This document shows positions 25,988-39,094 of a DNA stretch of 64,000 nt, in pieces (within the stretch, counting starts at the first letter, position 1; each line of letters starts with the position of its first letter). The position numbers and the translations under genes were made by a program. The stretch lies in the NCBI GenBank assembly GCA_028023455.1, contig JAQFVV010006294.1:2383001-2447000 (forward strand). Direction: 5' to 3'. The notes beneath the pieces are model-generated. The model saw only the letters and a program-made list of their open reading frames with translations. It was not told the DNA's origin and made no database searches. The DNA is from Epiperipatus broadwayi. Taxonomy: Eukaryota > Onychophora > Udeonychophora > Euonychophora > Peripatidae.

Positions 25988-28900
25988 GTAATAGTTGAGA
26001 TAATTGAATTACATCTGTTTCCATTTCTTATTCTAATATCTCAAATAAATATTTATTAGCTCATATTTGATTATTATTATTATTTTTTTATGGAGGGAAA
26101 AATGTGTATTTTAAGTAATAGTCTTTTGTATGCATTTTTTATGAAGTAGTAGTAAATTTTCCAGAAACTGGACTGGCATTTAACTGTTAAAAGGATGAAT
26201 ATCAACTATGTTAACTGACTATGAAATGCAACTACAAAATCAATTCACAAGTTATAACTTGTTCTTTTTCTTGAGATTTAGAAGCAATTGTAAAATTTCA
26301 AAAGAGAATTAGTACAGTGCATGAGATAGAAATACTTCAGGAAATTACATGAACACATTGCATTCTCATGCCAATGAAAAAATCTTCCATCCATCACCAG
26401 TACTTAAAGTAAAACTAAACAAACTCAAACAGTTAAAAGCTTACTTTACCCTTAAAAAATCTTTTTTTTATTTCTTAATGAAATTATTCAATATGTTATA
26501 ATTACTATCTAATTAAATGCTAATTGAATATACTATAATATTTCCATAATAAGGGTTAATTGCTATTCTCAATTTTTTTAGTGATTTAAAATTTTGAACA
26601 TTGTACCACACTCTTAATGTATATATATTTTAAAAATCATTTACCTTTTTTTTATATATCAGCTTCATCAATGTATAAGTCTTTCTTATTATCTGCTAAT
26701 CAAAACTTGCCTCTTTATAAATATTTTTTAAATGGCACAAGTATTATTTGGGATAACTTGAAATTTTTTTTATCTCGATCACTCTTAAGCCTTTTAAAAT
26801 TAAGTGGATCATCTGCTTTCTGTTTTCCAGCTCTACTTCTTTCTTCCACTATTTTATTTTTTGTTTTCAAAATCTTCAAAAAGAACTAGGACATATTTAA
26901 TCATGTTTCTTTTAGATATTCATCATTGCCAAAATATTTCCTATGTTTGATAATTGTTTAAGACAATATAATTAGCAGTAGTTATATTTGACTGATTGCC
27001 AATATATTTAATTTGGGATGTTGACTAAGTGTTTCTATTCTTAATGACTTATGATGCAATAAGATGTATGATTTGCTTCGTAATGCCATTTTACTAATGA
27101 GATTTTGCATACTGTTGTTGTAGAATATAAAATACTACTTTATTGCTCTTATTAATCATGGCCTATTTTTCGGTTCACTAATTTTGGAAATCTCTGTTAT
27201 TTGATTCTGATTATTTTTGGTTTTTACTTATACTGACCATGGTTAAATAGAATAGCAAAAAATAAAAAATTGAGAAAAATCTTTTTATAAGAAATAATTA
27301 GTAAAATTTTTTATGTCTAAATATTGTAATTATTTTAAAATGCATCCACGCTATAGTGTCTGTTTCTGTACTATGTTCTATACACCTATGCACAAATAAT
27401 GCACTTGCCACTTTTTGCACATTGACAGCATGATGTACAAAGTATGCTAACATTGACACACATAAATATATGCATGATTAGAGATAGAAGGAGAGATGTA
27501 TCTTCTACAAAACAGAATATGTTATGGTGAGGAAAATCAATTATTAATTTATCTCACATAAAACAAAATTTTATAATAATTAACAAATAATTTTAATAAA
27601 ATATAGGCTAATATCATTTATGTGTGCTACTAACATTTTTTTATTCTGTACTATATCAATTCAATCAATTTTTTATTTGTTAACAATTTTTGTGTAATTT
27701 GTTATTGCAAAATTTATTTGATGTTCTTTTAATTTTATTGGGAATTAATTCTTTCAAATGTTAATTTGTCAACTGTAATGACATTTAGCTTTTATAAATT
27801 TCATGACAAAGTATGCAGATTTAATTATTGTATGATGATTCATAAAATAAACTTGTCTAGCATTAATTGAATTTGGAAACTAGTTTTTAAAATTTGTTTA
27901 AAAAGTTTGATGATGTACGAAATCTTTTTGAAACTTTGGTCTTGCTGTATTTAAAATCATTAAATGTTATTTTTTAATTTGAGGAAATGAAAAATCATAA
28001 TAAATAAGATTAACAAGAAAAAAGGTATAGACTTTTTCTTTCATTAAATTATCAAACCTCATCTTAAAATATATCTAATATCTTTTTTTATTTCACACTG
28101 ATTAAATCCACTTTCTTATGCTGAGTATTAAATTTGGAAGATTTATTTCAAGATATGCAAAATGATTAAGGTTTTATGAGATTAAATTTACTTTTTTTGA
28201 AAACTAATAATATTGAAGAAAATTTGTGACTAATAATGTATTAAAGAAAACTTAATATTTTAAATATTCCATTAATCAATAAAAAAAATATTAAATCTTA
28301 TATCTATTAATTTTTTGTGGAATTCTGGGTAATGCTTTTGTTTAAAATTACATATATTAAAATAGAAAATTTCAGAAGTTTTCATATCTATGTACCTTTT
28401 TTTTTTCTAACATTTATAAATTTTTTTGTTTGATTTTTTTTAATCACAAATTTAGAATAACAAAAACTGTATTAGTATTCATAAGGAGCTGATAGTTTAA
28501 ATTATAGCATATATGACTAATCTATATTACTATATAAATGTAAAAGTTGTTTTTGACTTTATAACTCAACAAATATTGTACCAATCTTGAATAATCATGC
28601 ATGGTGTTTTTTCTTTTTTATGTAGAATTTTACTAATATATAAATTTTTGCTTTAATTGTTTTTATAAAAATATTTGGAAAATCTGTATGTAAATGTTTT
28701 CTAATGACATCATAAAAAACCAAAAACAGGGCAGCATTGATTAAAATTTTACAAAGTTGGAAATTTTTTTAAATGAAAAGTATAGTTTTGATAAAGCAAG
28801 ATAACATTTGATTTTGTAAATATATTTTAAATTAATGAAATTGTTTTTAAATTAATTTTAAAATAATTTAAAAGTTTTTAAATTATTCATATTCTCATTT

Positions 28901-30439
28901 GAATAATGATAGTTATAATAATTTAAAAAAATAGATTTACAGATTTTAATAAAAATTTGTTTATTTCAAATATAAAACAAGTATTGGATTTTAAATAAAA
29001 TAAACCCTAACCTTTTCATCGTTGGTAGGTAGTGTTAGCATTTTTGAGAAATTTAGTGAATAAATCTCTCTCATTTAGATTTTTTTTTAATTCATCTTGC
29101 CAGCAAATAACAACATGTGAGAAATTAAGCATACATTATTCACTATGGTAAGAAAAAATCTGATTTATTATTTTTTTATTAATTGTAAAATTAATATGCT
29201 TTACTTTGGACAATTATTTTTTTGACTAATGTTAAGATAAATTGCAATTTATTATTAACTGCAGAATTAATATAGTTTCAGCAGTTATTTCTACATTTTA
29301 TTCAACATGTGGTTATAAGCCTACATTGTAATAAAATTCGTATTTTAGAAGCTTTTAATATGTCAAAATTATAAGGTGGGGTTGATCAATTTTATGTTCA
29401 TTGAATATGTGGTTTTTTAATTAATATATGTATCCTTTTTTTTTTCTTTACTTTTTCTGTTTAAGTATTTTAGAAATTATAAGCTTTTAATATTTCAAAA
29501 TTTATTTGTTATTACCAATTTTTATATTTTGTATATTTTTGTTGTGTGATTTGATCAAGGATAGTTGTTCGAAATTTGGCTTTAATTTTTTAATTTTGGA
29601 TAGTCAACATTAGAAAGCATTTTAAAACATAGATGAACAAGCTTTCTAATACATAATGTTTTACAATATATAATAAACAGGATTCAACTTTATCAATAAA
29701 ACATTTATGTAAAATAAAAGCCAATATACCCCCCCCCCCAATCAAAAAAACCAAAACAATAATTGGTTTAAACTAAAATAAAAGATTTTTAAGTTTATCC
29801 CCAAACAAATATAATAAGGCAGCCTAGGAAAATTAAAATCTTTTTGTTCCACAACAACAAAAATGGGAGAGGGGGATCCAAACTTTTACAGAAACTACTT
29901 TATCCATTACTTTAGTACATTGCAAAAACACTTATGCTACAACATTCTGCAAGAAAGTCATTCCACTTGCAGTTGCTGATATTTGAGATTATAATCTATT
30001 ACTTCTTTTTATTTGATGTCAATTAATTGGATTCTCCTCAAATGATTGTTAGCTTAGATGATAAAATGTTTCAGAATTTGCTTTGTAGGAATGATATATC
30101 AGAGGAATATTTGTTTTCCACTATAGACTAATATGAGCTCCTGTACATCCCTGCTTAGTTTTATATCAATCTTTGTGTACTTATATATACATTGTACACC
30201 AAGATAGAAACCCTATTGTCTACATATTTATTACTTACAAAAAGAAATTGCAAAACTGTTTGGAAAAATTCCCTTCAGATTTTTGAAACTCAAAAGCAAA
30301 AAAAAATTTACAATGTGCAAAATGATTTTAAAATGATCATTAATCTAGAAAACATTTTTGGTATACTAAATTATTTCTAGAAAAATAAATAAATAATGTT
30401 TTTATAGTTTAAATTAGATATTAAAATGTAAAAAAGTGC
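25988..30439. other. AT-rich DNA without a recognised gene
   Basis: Long A/T-rich region with a C tract at 29729. A 45-codon minus-strand frame ending near 26738 (SRAGKQKADDPLNFKRLK) looks more protein-like than its surroundings, but lacks convincing splice sites and I cannot identify it. The plus-strand frame at 26617-26889 is its shadow. Confidence 0.65.
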
Positions 30440-31745
30440 TAAATCAATTAACCAATTTTTGGAAATACTTGATGACTTATTTAAAAAAATGATCAAAATG
30501 GAAGCAAGTTTTATCTATAAAAAGATTTTTGCTTCAGAAATAAAATTAATTTGCCAAAGAAATGAAGTTAAAGAGTAAATTATCCTTCTCAATAAAATTA
30601 TAGATTATTTACACCAATCAATTTATAATTCTTATCAAGTTAAATACTGATAACCTTTAAAAAATGATAATAAAATCATAAAGAGCATTAAAGATTTTAT
30701 AGCATTCACAAAATAATGACATTATCAAAAATAATATGAATTTAGATCATAGTTTTAAGAAATTCAATGGGATGTTATGACTGATGTTAAAACTTCAAAT
30801 TGTAAGAAGTTCGTATCAAAATATTTTAGGATGGATGAGACAGGATTTTATAGGAAATAAATACTAACCTGCAATTACAATTTTCAAAAAACAAAAAAAT
30901 ATTCATAGTTTTAAAGCATTGAAAAAATACAAAACTTTTCTTATTGATAACACTGCCCATGACAATAAAAATCAAACAGGTTAATAATGGTTTATAGATG
31001 TGAAAATCCTCAAACATTGAAAAACATTACCAAATCTAGTTATATAAAAATGTAATAAAAGTTATGAGAAAAATTGTATAGACTACATTGTAATTATTTG
31101 CTTCCAAAATTATAATATTATCAAAATAAACATTTAGATTTTAGATGTGATAATATGTTGGACTATTTCCATCACCTAAAATTAAATGTTGAATGTATAG
31201 AAAATTTTAAACTTTATTTAAACTTTTCAAATACAAACAATTTGTATTTGAAAAATTTAAATAAAGTTTAAAATTTTCTATATATTCAACATTTAACGTT
31301 AGATGGTGGAAATAGTCCAACAACATATCACATCTAATATATCTTCATTAAAATCTTCAGGCAAATATTTTGATTTTAGTGTAAGCTAATTTTTAATAAT
31401 CCAGCCATTCATAGACATTTATTTTATCCTAATGCTAGCCATGTTTCTGTCAAAGTGACATCTGCTATGCATAGTATGGACCAAAGCATTAATATTGCTT
31501 TTTTGCATCTTCATTTCAAAAAATTAACACTAATCGGTAGCTGATTTTTTTTTGACTGCATTAAAAATAGTATGTGGATAAATGTTTATCCAAAAAATCT
31601 TTTTTAAAACATTGATAGTTTTATCATAAATATAAAAAGTTCGATCTAGCCATTTACATATCCCAAAAAATTTACAACATACAAAGTCTATACCCATGAC
31701 CAATTTCAATGGGACCTTTAGGAATAAAATTGTTGAAAGAGAAAG
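30440..31745 (+). pseudogene. Tigger/Jerky-type DDE transposase, dead, split by a palindrome
   Basis: Before the insertion (to about 31060) the plus strand reads KKFVSKYFRMDETGFYRK at 30804-30857, matching the NADETGLFWK block that holds the first catalytic Asp in this family, then YRCENPQTLKNITKSS, matching the SENPRALKN block. After the family B palindrome (31145-31371) the protein resumes with IFNNPAIHRHLFYPNAS near 31394-31445, corresponding to LLxDNAPAHP, then SAMHSMDQSINIAF, corresponding to the QPMDQGVI motif, and VADFFLTALKIV. Stops, frameshifts and the insertion make it non-functional. The second Asp is replaced (N). Whether it belongs to the same family as the CACCTGGG-ended elements is unknown. 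Confidence 0.8.
31137..31379. mobile_element. Foldback element, family B copy 2, inside the Tigger remnant
   Basis: Near-perfect hairpin with almost no loop. atgtgataatatgttggact on the left pairs with the sequence ending at about 31337, and the arms meet at acaaacaatttgtatttg. A unique tail follows (aatcttcaggcaaatat), also present in copy 1 at 9260. The 8-bp direct repeats gattttag (31137-31144 and 31372-31379) look like a target duplication. It lacks the tRNA-like core of copy 1. Confidence 0.85.
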
Positions 31746-33600
31746 GAGAAAATAGAACAACACATACTCCCTGTGTTATCATCAGCACAATATGCCAAAA
31801 AAGGATCATCCATTGACCAGGGTGCCTTAATGTACAAAACAGTTATCGAAGTAGTAAAAAAAAGAAATATGCACCAATTATAGTTCAACTCGACATTGAG
31901 GCAGCATTTGATTCAGTGCCTATAGCCAAATTATTAGAGGTGCTGAAAAAACAACACCTCCATCCCTACTATAAATAATAGCCAATTTGCTACTCAGCCA
32001 TGAAATTCACATCACATTGAATGGGAAAAAAATCACCAGCCTTCAGATTGAGTCAATTCATCCCACAAAGATCCCCCCTCAGTGCTTTGGTCTTTACAAT
32101 ATATATAAATCCTCTATTAATAGTGATACAGAAAAGAAAAAAGGCATTTAAATCCCAAACACTGCTTTAAATATATCATGCATAGCCTATATGGACGATG
32201 CAACCATTTTCCTCCCCTCTAAAAAGAACCTCCCCATATTACAAGAGATAATCAAGAATTATACTTCAAATTTTTAATTTAAAAATTAACACAAATAAAA
32301 CTGCTGCATGGTCAATATACACAGGCAAGCACTGTACAGAGATGTTTAATGGTAAACCGTCTGCTTTCCTTGGTTTCCCATTCTATCTTGGCTCCAATGG
32401 AATGAGGCAAAAAATTTAAAATAAATTAAAAAAAGATGTTGAAAAAATCACAGCCTCACTTGAAAAGTCATACCTGTCAATATACGCAAAGGTAGCACTA
32501 TTTAATCAACTTATAATTACAAAAATTACCTACTACAGACCTATAATCAAATTTGCAAAAGCATTTATATCTAAAATCTCATCAATCTGTAACAAATTAA
32601 TATGGTAAGAGAAAGACATTGGCGATCTCTTTAAAAAATCTGAGCAGACTGCCACATAGCAATGGACTTGGACTCCATACAATCAATGTGCCTGAAGTGT
32701 GTGATCAATATAATACCCACAGATAGACCACCCCCTTCATATGGATATCTATCACACTGATTGAAGAACTCAAGCCAATATACAACAAAATATCACTCAA
32801 TAATGACAACAAGTATACATACTGGGACATTTATAATATATTATACGCAAACCAGACACCTAATCTATATCCATCAGTTCTTGGGATAGACAACAGGCAA
32901 CTACTGCAACAATTCAGAAAGTGGTCACTAGAACCAAAATTATTTGATTTTCTACTAAGCTTAATCTTAATGCTCTATCCACAACACATTTCCTTAGATT
33001 TCATAGATTCTATACAAATATAAACCCATGTGTGGGCTATGTCATAGAGAAGAAGAGACACATGATCATTTTCTTTATTCCTGAACTGCACTAGAAACAA
33101 TACGTCGCACAATGTTTACCACATACAGAAAGGCTAACATTTCAATTGATGAAGTAATAAATACATTTAAAAAAGGCAACATCCCTGCTATTCGTGCAGC
33201 AACATACAGCCTTTATGCCTACTGGTGTACCAGATGCACTTGCTAATAACCCTCGATGCCACCCAGCAACATATTCAATAAAACTTCATAAAAAGAGACA
33301 GCATCCTAGCTCAACCAGATGTATTTGCAGCCACATGGTCACACTTGAAACCAAGATTCAGTCTATGAAATATAAGTCCAATATGATAGATGATGACATT
33401 TTCAACATCAGCATTTTTTCAACCTTAAAGAGATGCAAGCATAAACTGAATAAGACCTAATTTAAAAACAAGCAAAAAAGTATGCAGAAATGATAAAGAC
33501 TTATATACTGAAAGTTGTAATTTGTTTTGCATTTGTAAGAAATCAATATATTACTAGATGTGACTCTGTAATTTTTTAGACTCAATAAAGTTTTGCTTTG
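31746..33600 (+). pseudogene. Non-LTR retrotransposon, second family, 5'-truncated and decayed
   Basis: The reverse transcriptase is readable: AKKGSSIDQGA, then VQLDIEAAFDSVP (31883-31920, catalytic D in LDIEAAFD), a QGSPLS-like block (reads QRSPLSALVF), and AYMDDATIFLPS at about 32186-32220, holding the YxDD box (Met-Asp-Asp present). Downstream a C-x2-C...H...C-type knuckle seems to follow (NPCVGYV/LCHREE...). AATAAA lies near 33586. The sequence differs from the RTE-like copies, so it is another LINE clade; I cannot place it. It is broken by stops and frameshifts. The frame at 33194-33460 is a fragment of its C-terminal region, partly out of frame. Confidence 0.75.
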
Positions 33601-34045
33601 AAACATAAAAAGTTCAATTCATATATAATGTACTAAATTTCCTGAAGTAAGCAAAAATGATATTTGATAGTTTCTAAAATAATACTGTAAAGTTGATAGA
33701 AATAGGCTAGCCACCCCCCACCCCCCGATATAGATGGTGATCATTTCTTTCAAATAAGGATAGAGCTAACAATATAATGTTTTTAAAAAACTTTTATAAA
33801 AATTGATGTTAAAAAAGATTCACTTTAATTTAAATAGAAAGTAAAACCTCATGTTTATGCAAAATAAATTTATCTTAAAAATTACATGTAAATAATTCGA
33901 TATTTGATTTTTTTTTAACATTGCTAATCTCAACTTTCTTAAATAAATATTTGTATAGGATTTTCCTTTTAATTCATATAATTTTATTTATTTTTATAAG
34001 TTTTGTATTAATGCATTTTTTAAAAAATAAATATATGGGTAATAC
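33601..34045. other. AT-rich spacer between two LINEs
   Basis: Contains a short C-rich run near 33714 (ccaccccccaccccccg). No gene seen. Confidence 0.7.
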
Positions 34046-36185
34046 AATCATCATTTTCAACAACCATTATCAATCCACTACAGGATGAAGGTCCCTCCAA
34101 GTTCAGTCCATCTTTTCCTATCTTTAGCTTCTCTTCTCCACATCACCCCTGCACACTTTCTTATTTCATCCATCCATCTCATGTGTGCTCTCTTTCTGGG
34201 TCTTTTACAATCTCTTGGAATTCAGTTTAAAATTTAATTGTCCATCTATTATCGTCTCTTCTAGCAATATGTTCAGCCCAACTCTACTTCAGTCTTTTAA
34301 TTTTTTCAATGAGGTCAGTAACACCTGTTTGTTCTCTTACCCATACATTGCATTTTCGAGCTCTTCTTGTTACTCCCAACATGCATCTCTCCATACTTCG
34401 TTGAGTGGTCTGAAGTCTCTGTATTGCTCTTCTATTAAGTGTCCAAGTCTCAGATCCATAAGTAAGAACTGGCAAAACACATTTATTAAAAACCTTCCTT
34501 TTCAAACACATAGGCATATTTTCTTTTAGTATCAAGTTATTTCTACCAAAAGCACTCCAACCAAGTTTAATTCTATGATTAATTTCATCCATTATGTTTC
34601 CATCTGTATTAATAATCTGACCAAGGTATTTGTAACTGTTAACTTCTAACTCATCATAATCAAACTTTATTTTCATATTTTGAGAAAATCTATTAATCAT
34701 TACTTTAGTCTTTTTAACATTTATCTTTAGTCTTACTTTCATCTGATAATTCCTGCAATATTTCTTGTAGCTCTAAAGCATTATTTGCAAAAACAACTAC
34801 ATCATCTGCAAAATCTAAATGACTTAAATAATCTCCATTTACTTTCACTCCTTTAGCTTCCCATTTTAATCCACAAAATACTTCTTGTAGCACTGCTGTA
34901 AAAAGTTTTGGAGATATGGAGTCACCCTGTCTTACACCCTTTTCAATGTTGATTTTCCTACTATCATTATGTAATCTAATTGTTTATGTTGCATTTTTAT
35001 AAATATTCTTTAAAATATGACAATATCCTGGATCTACACCTTGATGATCCACTGCTTTAATCACTGAAGAAATGTTTATAGAATCAAATGCCTTTTCATA
35101 ATCTACAAATCCTAAGCATAATGGCAAACTCATATTCATTTGTTCTTTCTATAACTTTCTCAATACCTGGATATGATCTACTATACTAAAACCACTTTTA
35201 AATCCAGCTTGTTCTCTTGGTTGGTGGAAATCCAGTGTTTTCTGTAGACGAGTTATAATTATCTTAGTAAAAATTTTGTATAAAACTGATAAAAGACTCA
35301 TATGTCTTAATTTCTAATATCTTCTTTATCACATTTTTTAAATATTAATATTAATACTGCATTCTTCCAATCATCTGATACATCTTTATCATTTAGACAT
35401 TTGGTATATAACTTTGCTAAAAAAAATTTTTTTTCTTCACCTGCTTCTTTTAATATATCAATTATAATTCCATCATTACCTGGAGCTTTCCCTTTCTTCA
35501 TAAATTTAATTGTATGTCTCACTTCCTCATTTAAAATTCTGGGCAATTCGGAAGATATAATAGATATAGGAAGCACTTGTTCTTTACTACTATATAATTC
35601 TTGATAGAAGCCTTCTACACATTTCATGATGTCATCTCTTTTTTTAGTAATAATGCCATCTTTTTTTCTTATTGCAGATATAAATTTCCTACCAATGCCA
35701 AAATGTTTTACACTCTTTAGACTTTTATTCTCTTCTACAGCTTTCCTTGCTAGTTCACAATTATACTTTCTTATATCATTTTCAACTCTTTTCCGCACAT
35801 TACAAAATTCAAAATATTCAATCTTTTTTAATGCATCATTGTTGTATATCCTCATATTCCTTCTTTTCTTCATAAATTCTCTAGTCTCAGTAGAAATTTT
35901 ATTGGTCAATTGCTGCTTTTTTCTACCAGCTATCTTTGTTGCAGTTTCTATTAATGTCATTCAAATCTGAATCATGTTCAAAATCTACTAATACTTGAAA
36001 CCGATTTGTAATAATTTAAATTCATTAGAATGTTTCTGAAGATTAGGAATATCAACTGTAAATATTGTTTTTTTTTAATAATTTTTGTCTCTAGTTTTGC
36101 ATTAACATATATCTTACATCTTACTAATCGATGATCACTTCCTGTGTTAAATTTATTAAGAACATTACAATCTTGAAATATGTAT
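34046..36185 (-). pseudogene. RTE-like LINE, 5'-truncated, best-preserved copy
   Basis: Read on the minus strand, the 5' end lies inside the endonuclease near 36150, with SDHRLVRCKI, the SDH active-site motif of APE-type endonucleases. A 217-codon open piece (35307-35960) covers the linker and start of the reverse transcriptase, with FMKKGKAPGNDGI and LILIFKKCDKEDIRN. A frameshifted middle part has RPISLLS-like, QAGFKSGFS and DYEKAFDS motifs and an intact FADD box at about 34798-34812. A 152-codon open piece (34284-34742) holds the C-terminal region: NVKKTKVM, YKYLGQIINTDG, VLPVLTYGSETWTLNRR. The 3' end reaches tgatgatt. Frameshifts between the pieces prevent a full product. Other copies lie at 18060, 22378 and 48879. 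Confidence 0.9.
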
Positions 36186-37673
36186 TTTCTTTATAATATT
36201 TATAATAAATAATACAATGATAAATTACAATACATAATAGTACATAAAAGAAGGCATTAAGGTAGAAATGAAATCATATTAATATTCTCCTTATGAATTG
36301 TTGGTTTTCCATTATTTACAAATTTAATATATGTGGTCTTTTCCCAAAACCATTTGGTCATGAATAATGAGAATTGTGTATGCACACAGCCATGCAAAGA
36401 ATGTTTTTATATTAAAAGGCTAATAATAAAAGAATAGGATTAAAACTTATTTAAAAATACAAATAATTGTTAAATGGCTCTTTCTAACAACTTGTTTACT
36501 GGGACCATCTTTAATTAAATTAATTTTTTCTATAACCAATGATTGTTAATTATCATTGCCTAAATTCTTAAACAATCTTCAAAACTATCTCAAATATATA
36601 ATATTTCAATTAGTACATTATAAAAAAATTATCACTTTTCTTTTTTTGTACATACACACATACATCATTAATTTGACTACTGAAAATTCAATTTCTAACA
36701 TTTAGACAAAATTATAAAAGATTCTTTAAATTTTTAAGACATTTTAAAATTTAACCATGAATACCTGCTAAGATCTCATAATGCAGAGATGATGAATTGA
36801 TTTGCAACCCTTATAAACTGATGCAAATTCCAGTCAAATAAATATGAAAATTCTTCAAGTTCTAATTGTGCTTAGGATTTATCTTTTAAGTAGCTGGAAT
36901 TTGTTCAGTAAAGGACTATCAACAGAATAAGGTAATGAAGAATGAAAAATCTTTAAAACTCTCATCACTAGTCAAGCATGTTGAGAAATTTCTTCTCCAT
37001 TGTAACTCTATGAAGAGCCATGAAAAGTGTTTAATCTTAATTTTTATACCATATAAAATCATCAAAAACCTTAAAGCACAAACTTTTCTAAGAAGTTTAT
37101 TGAAATTGATCTTAAAAATAGATTAATTTTAATTATTAAATTTTATTGAACATTGTGAAAACAATTGAACATAAAAAAAAAAAAAACAATAAATAAGCCG
37201 ACCAACATTTAAAAAAAGTAGGAGGAAAATATAGTTAATTTATTTTAATTACTATTCTATACTGACATAAAATTGTTTAAAAAAAATACAAAAGTTAATA
37301 GTTACAAATATTAAAAATAGGAAAATATCTATGTTTTTTATTGATGTGTTAACATATTGATTTGACTTTGTTAAAATTGTATTTATTACTATTTGATTAA
37401 GCTTTCAGTAACAAATATCTGATTTAAAAGACAAAAGGTTTTTACTTATTTTTTTTAAAAATCTATTAATGCATAGTGATCCAATTGCAGTTTTTCATAT
37501 CTTTGGCGTAATTGCCATAAATTGTCACTACTTAAAAATCAAATTGCTATTTAAAATAATGTACTTCTTTGGCATTTTCTATTTAATAAATATCAATTTT
37601 TTTCAAAATATTTTTAAGAGATAAAAATTATCCCCTATAAAAAAAAAACCCAAATCAAAAGTATAAAACAATA
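36186..37673. other. AT-rich DNA without a recognised gene
   Basis: A/T-rich with A and T runs. The frame at 36935-37126 is Lys/Leu-rich and not recognisable. Confidence 0.7.
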
Positions 37674-38020
37674 TACACTTGGGTCTCGTTTTATGCGGTA
37701 GATAGGTTCCACAGAAAACCCGCATTAAAAAAAATCGCACAAAAATAGACTTAGTTTACCTTGAAAAATGGGGGATAGGTGCTGTAATTTTCAGAATTCG
37801 CATAAAAGCAAAGCAACAAGGAAAAATTACTTAAAAATTCGAATTAAAAAAATAAGCAAATAAAGTATGACTAATAAAAAATTTCAAATATTTGAAAAAA
37901 ATTAATACAAGACAAACATTTTTTACTTTTTTTTATTACTACAGTATTTAATTTTACATTTTTCATACATATTTTAATCATTACCACTAGTGTTCATTTG
38001 TAAATTGGTAAGAAATCAGA

Positions 38021-38115
38021 TTCGATGTGATGTGATGTATTGTGGCTTCTCCTTAAACGAAATCAAGAATTTCTCAGCAATCAGAGAAACCTGTTAGCCA
38101 CTTTATTTTTATTCG
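38021..38115 (-). mobile_element. 5'-truncated LINE 3' end inside the Tigger-like element
   Basis: ggcttctcc and agagaaacctgttagccact match the last codons of the LINE at 52154-52840, same strand. Flanking gatgtgatgta on both sides may be a target duplication. Only about 90 bp. Confidence 0.7.
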
Positions 38116-38772
38116 TGATGTGATGTACAACTAGTGCCATTTACAGTCTTGTGCTGTGTTAATGGTTTTTTGTTTCTATATTTAAAAAATGAGATCGCAA
38201 TCAAAACAAAAAGATTATACATTATCATTAAAAGATTATTTTCAGTTTATAAAATCTTCGTTTTTTATTTTAAAAATCTAAAAGATTATTTATTTCTGTT
38301 ATATATAACAAAATACGTTTTAAAAGTTTAAATTTTTTGAATATTTATTGCGATATTTTTATATGTAAGTATAAATCTATTATTATTATTTACTCATTAG
38401 TATTGTAACGTTTATTTATATACGTTACAAATATATTGGCATTTGGTAAAAGCTAAAAAAGTAAATTTAGATTTTTTTTTGATTAATATAATTTTTGTTA
38501 AAACGTGCAATGAAGGTTAAAATTGTCATTCTTATTTTTTTTTATCTAATTGGAAAGAATAAATGACATACAGATTACTAATCCAGATAAATTAAAAGAA
38601 TTCCAAAAGTATAAGCTAAAAGAAAAATATTTTAGCTAATTAAAGATGGAAGAATAATGCTAAAAAAAAAGAGAACTTTGTAACTTAAATTTAAGAGAGA
38701 GTGTATAAGATTATTATCTTATACGCTGATAAAAAGACAAAAGAGTGCGCAGAAGTTCCAAAAATGGAGCGC

Positions 38773-38784
38773 GATATAAAAAGG
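38773..38784 (+). promoter_or_regulatory. TATA-like box in the LTR
   Basis: gatataaaaagg follows a GC-richer stretch (gcgcagaagttcc, then gagcgc). The diverged solo LTR at 57912 has tataaaagg at the matching place (near 58250), so the motif is conserved between copies. A promoter role is inferred. Confidence 0.6.
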
Positions 38785-39078
38785 AGATGACAACTTCAAT
38801 CTGGGTCTTCTCTTTAACTTCTAGTTACGTCTCTGAAAGTTGGAGGTTTCCACGAGCATAACCTGTGGCAAGAAATATACTTCTACACAGGTATGCCCCT
38901 TGCTGTACCAAGCTGTCACGCAAGCATGGAAACGGGACTTGTGAAGACCGCTTTTTGCAATAAAAGGGTCACTACAACCATGCCTTTTCTCCAGCTATAG
39001 AACGGAACAATAATGGAAGACGCCGGCAGGAGAGACCAATGGAAATTCTCATGATCTGGGATCCCATAAACCTACATG

Positions 39079-39094
39079 AACTTACCGGTAAGTT
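39079..39094. promoter_or_regulatory. Conserved 16-bp palindrome containing a splice-donor-like sequence
   Basis: AACTTACCGGTAAGTT is perfectly self-complementary and also occurs in the other two LTRs (about 41253 and 58535). GGTAAGTT is a strong match to the animal 5' splice donor and, because of the symmetry, is present on both strands. It could be a leader splice donor, a protein-binding dyad, or both. Confidence 0.6.

Noticed and set aside
34185-34529. 114-codon plus-strand frame (and 35401-35604, 35626-35970)
   Set aside because: Antisense shadows of the minus-strand LINE reverse transcriptase.
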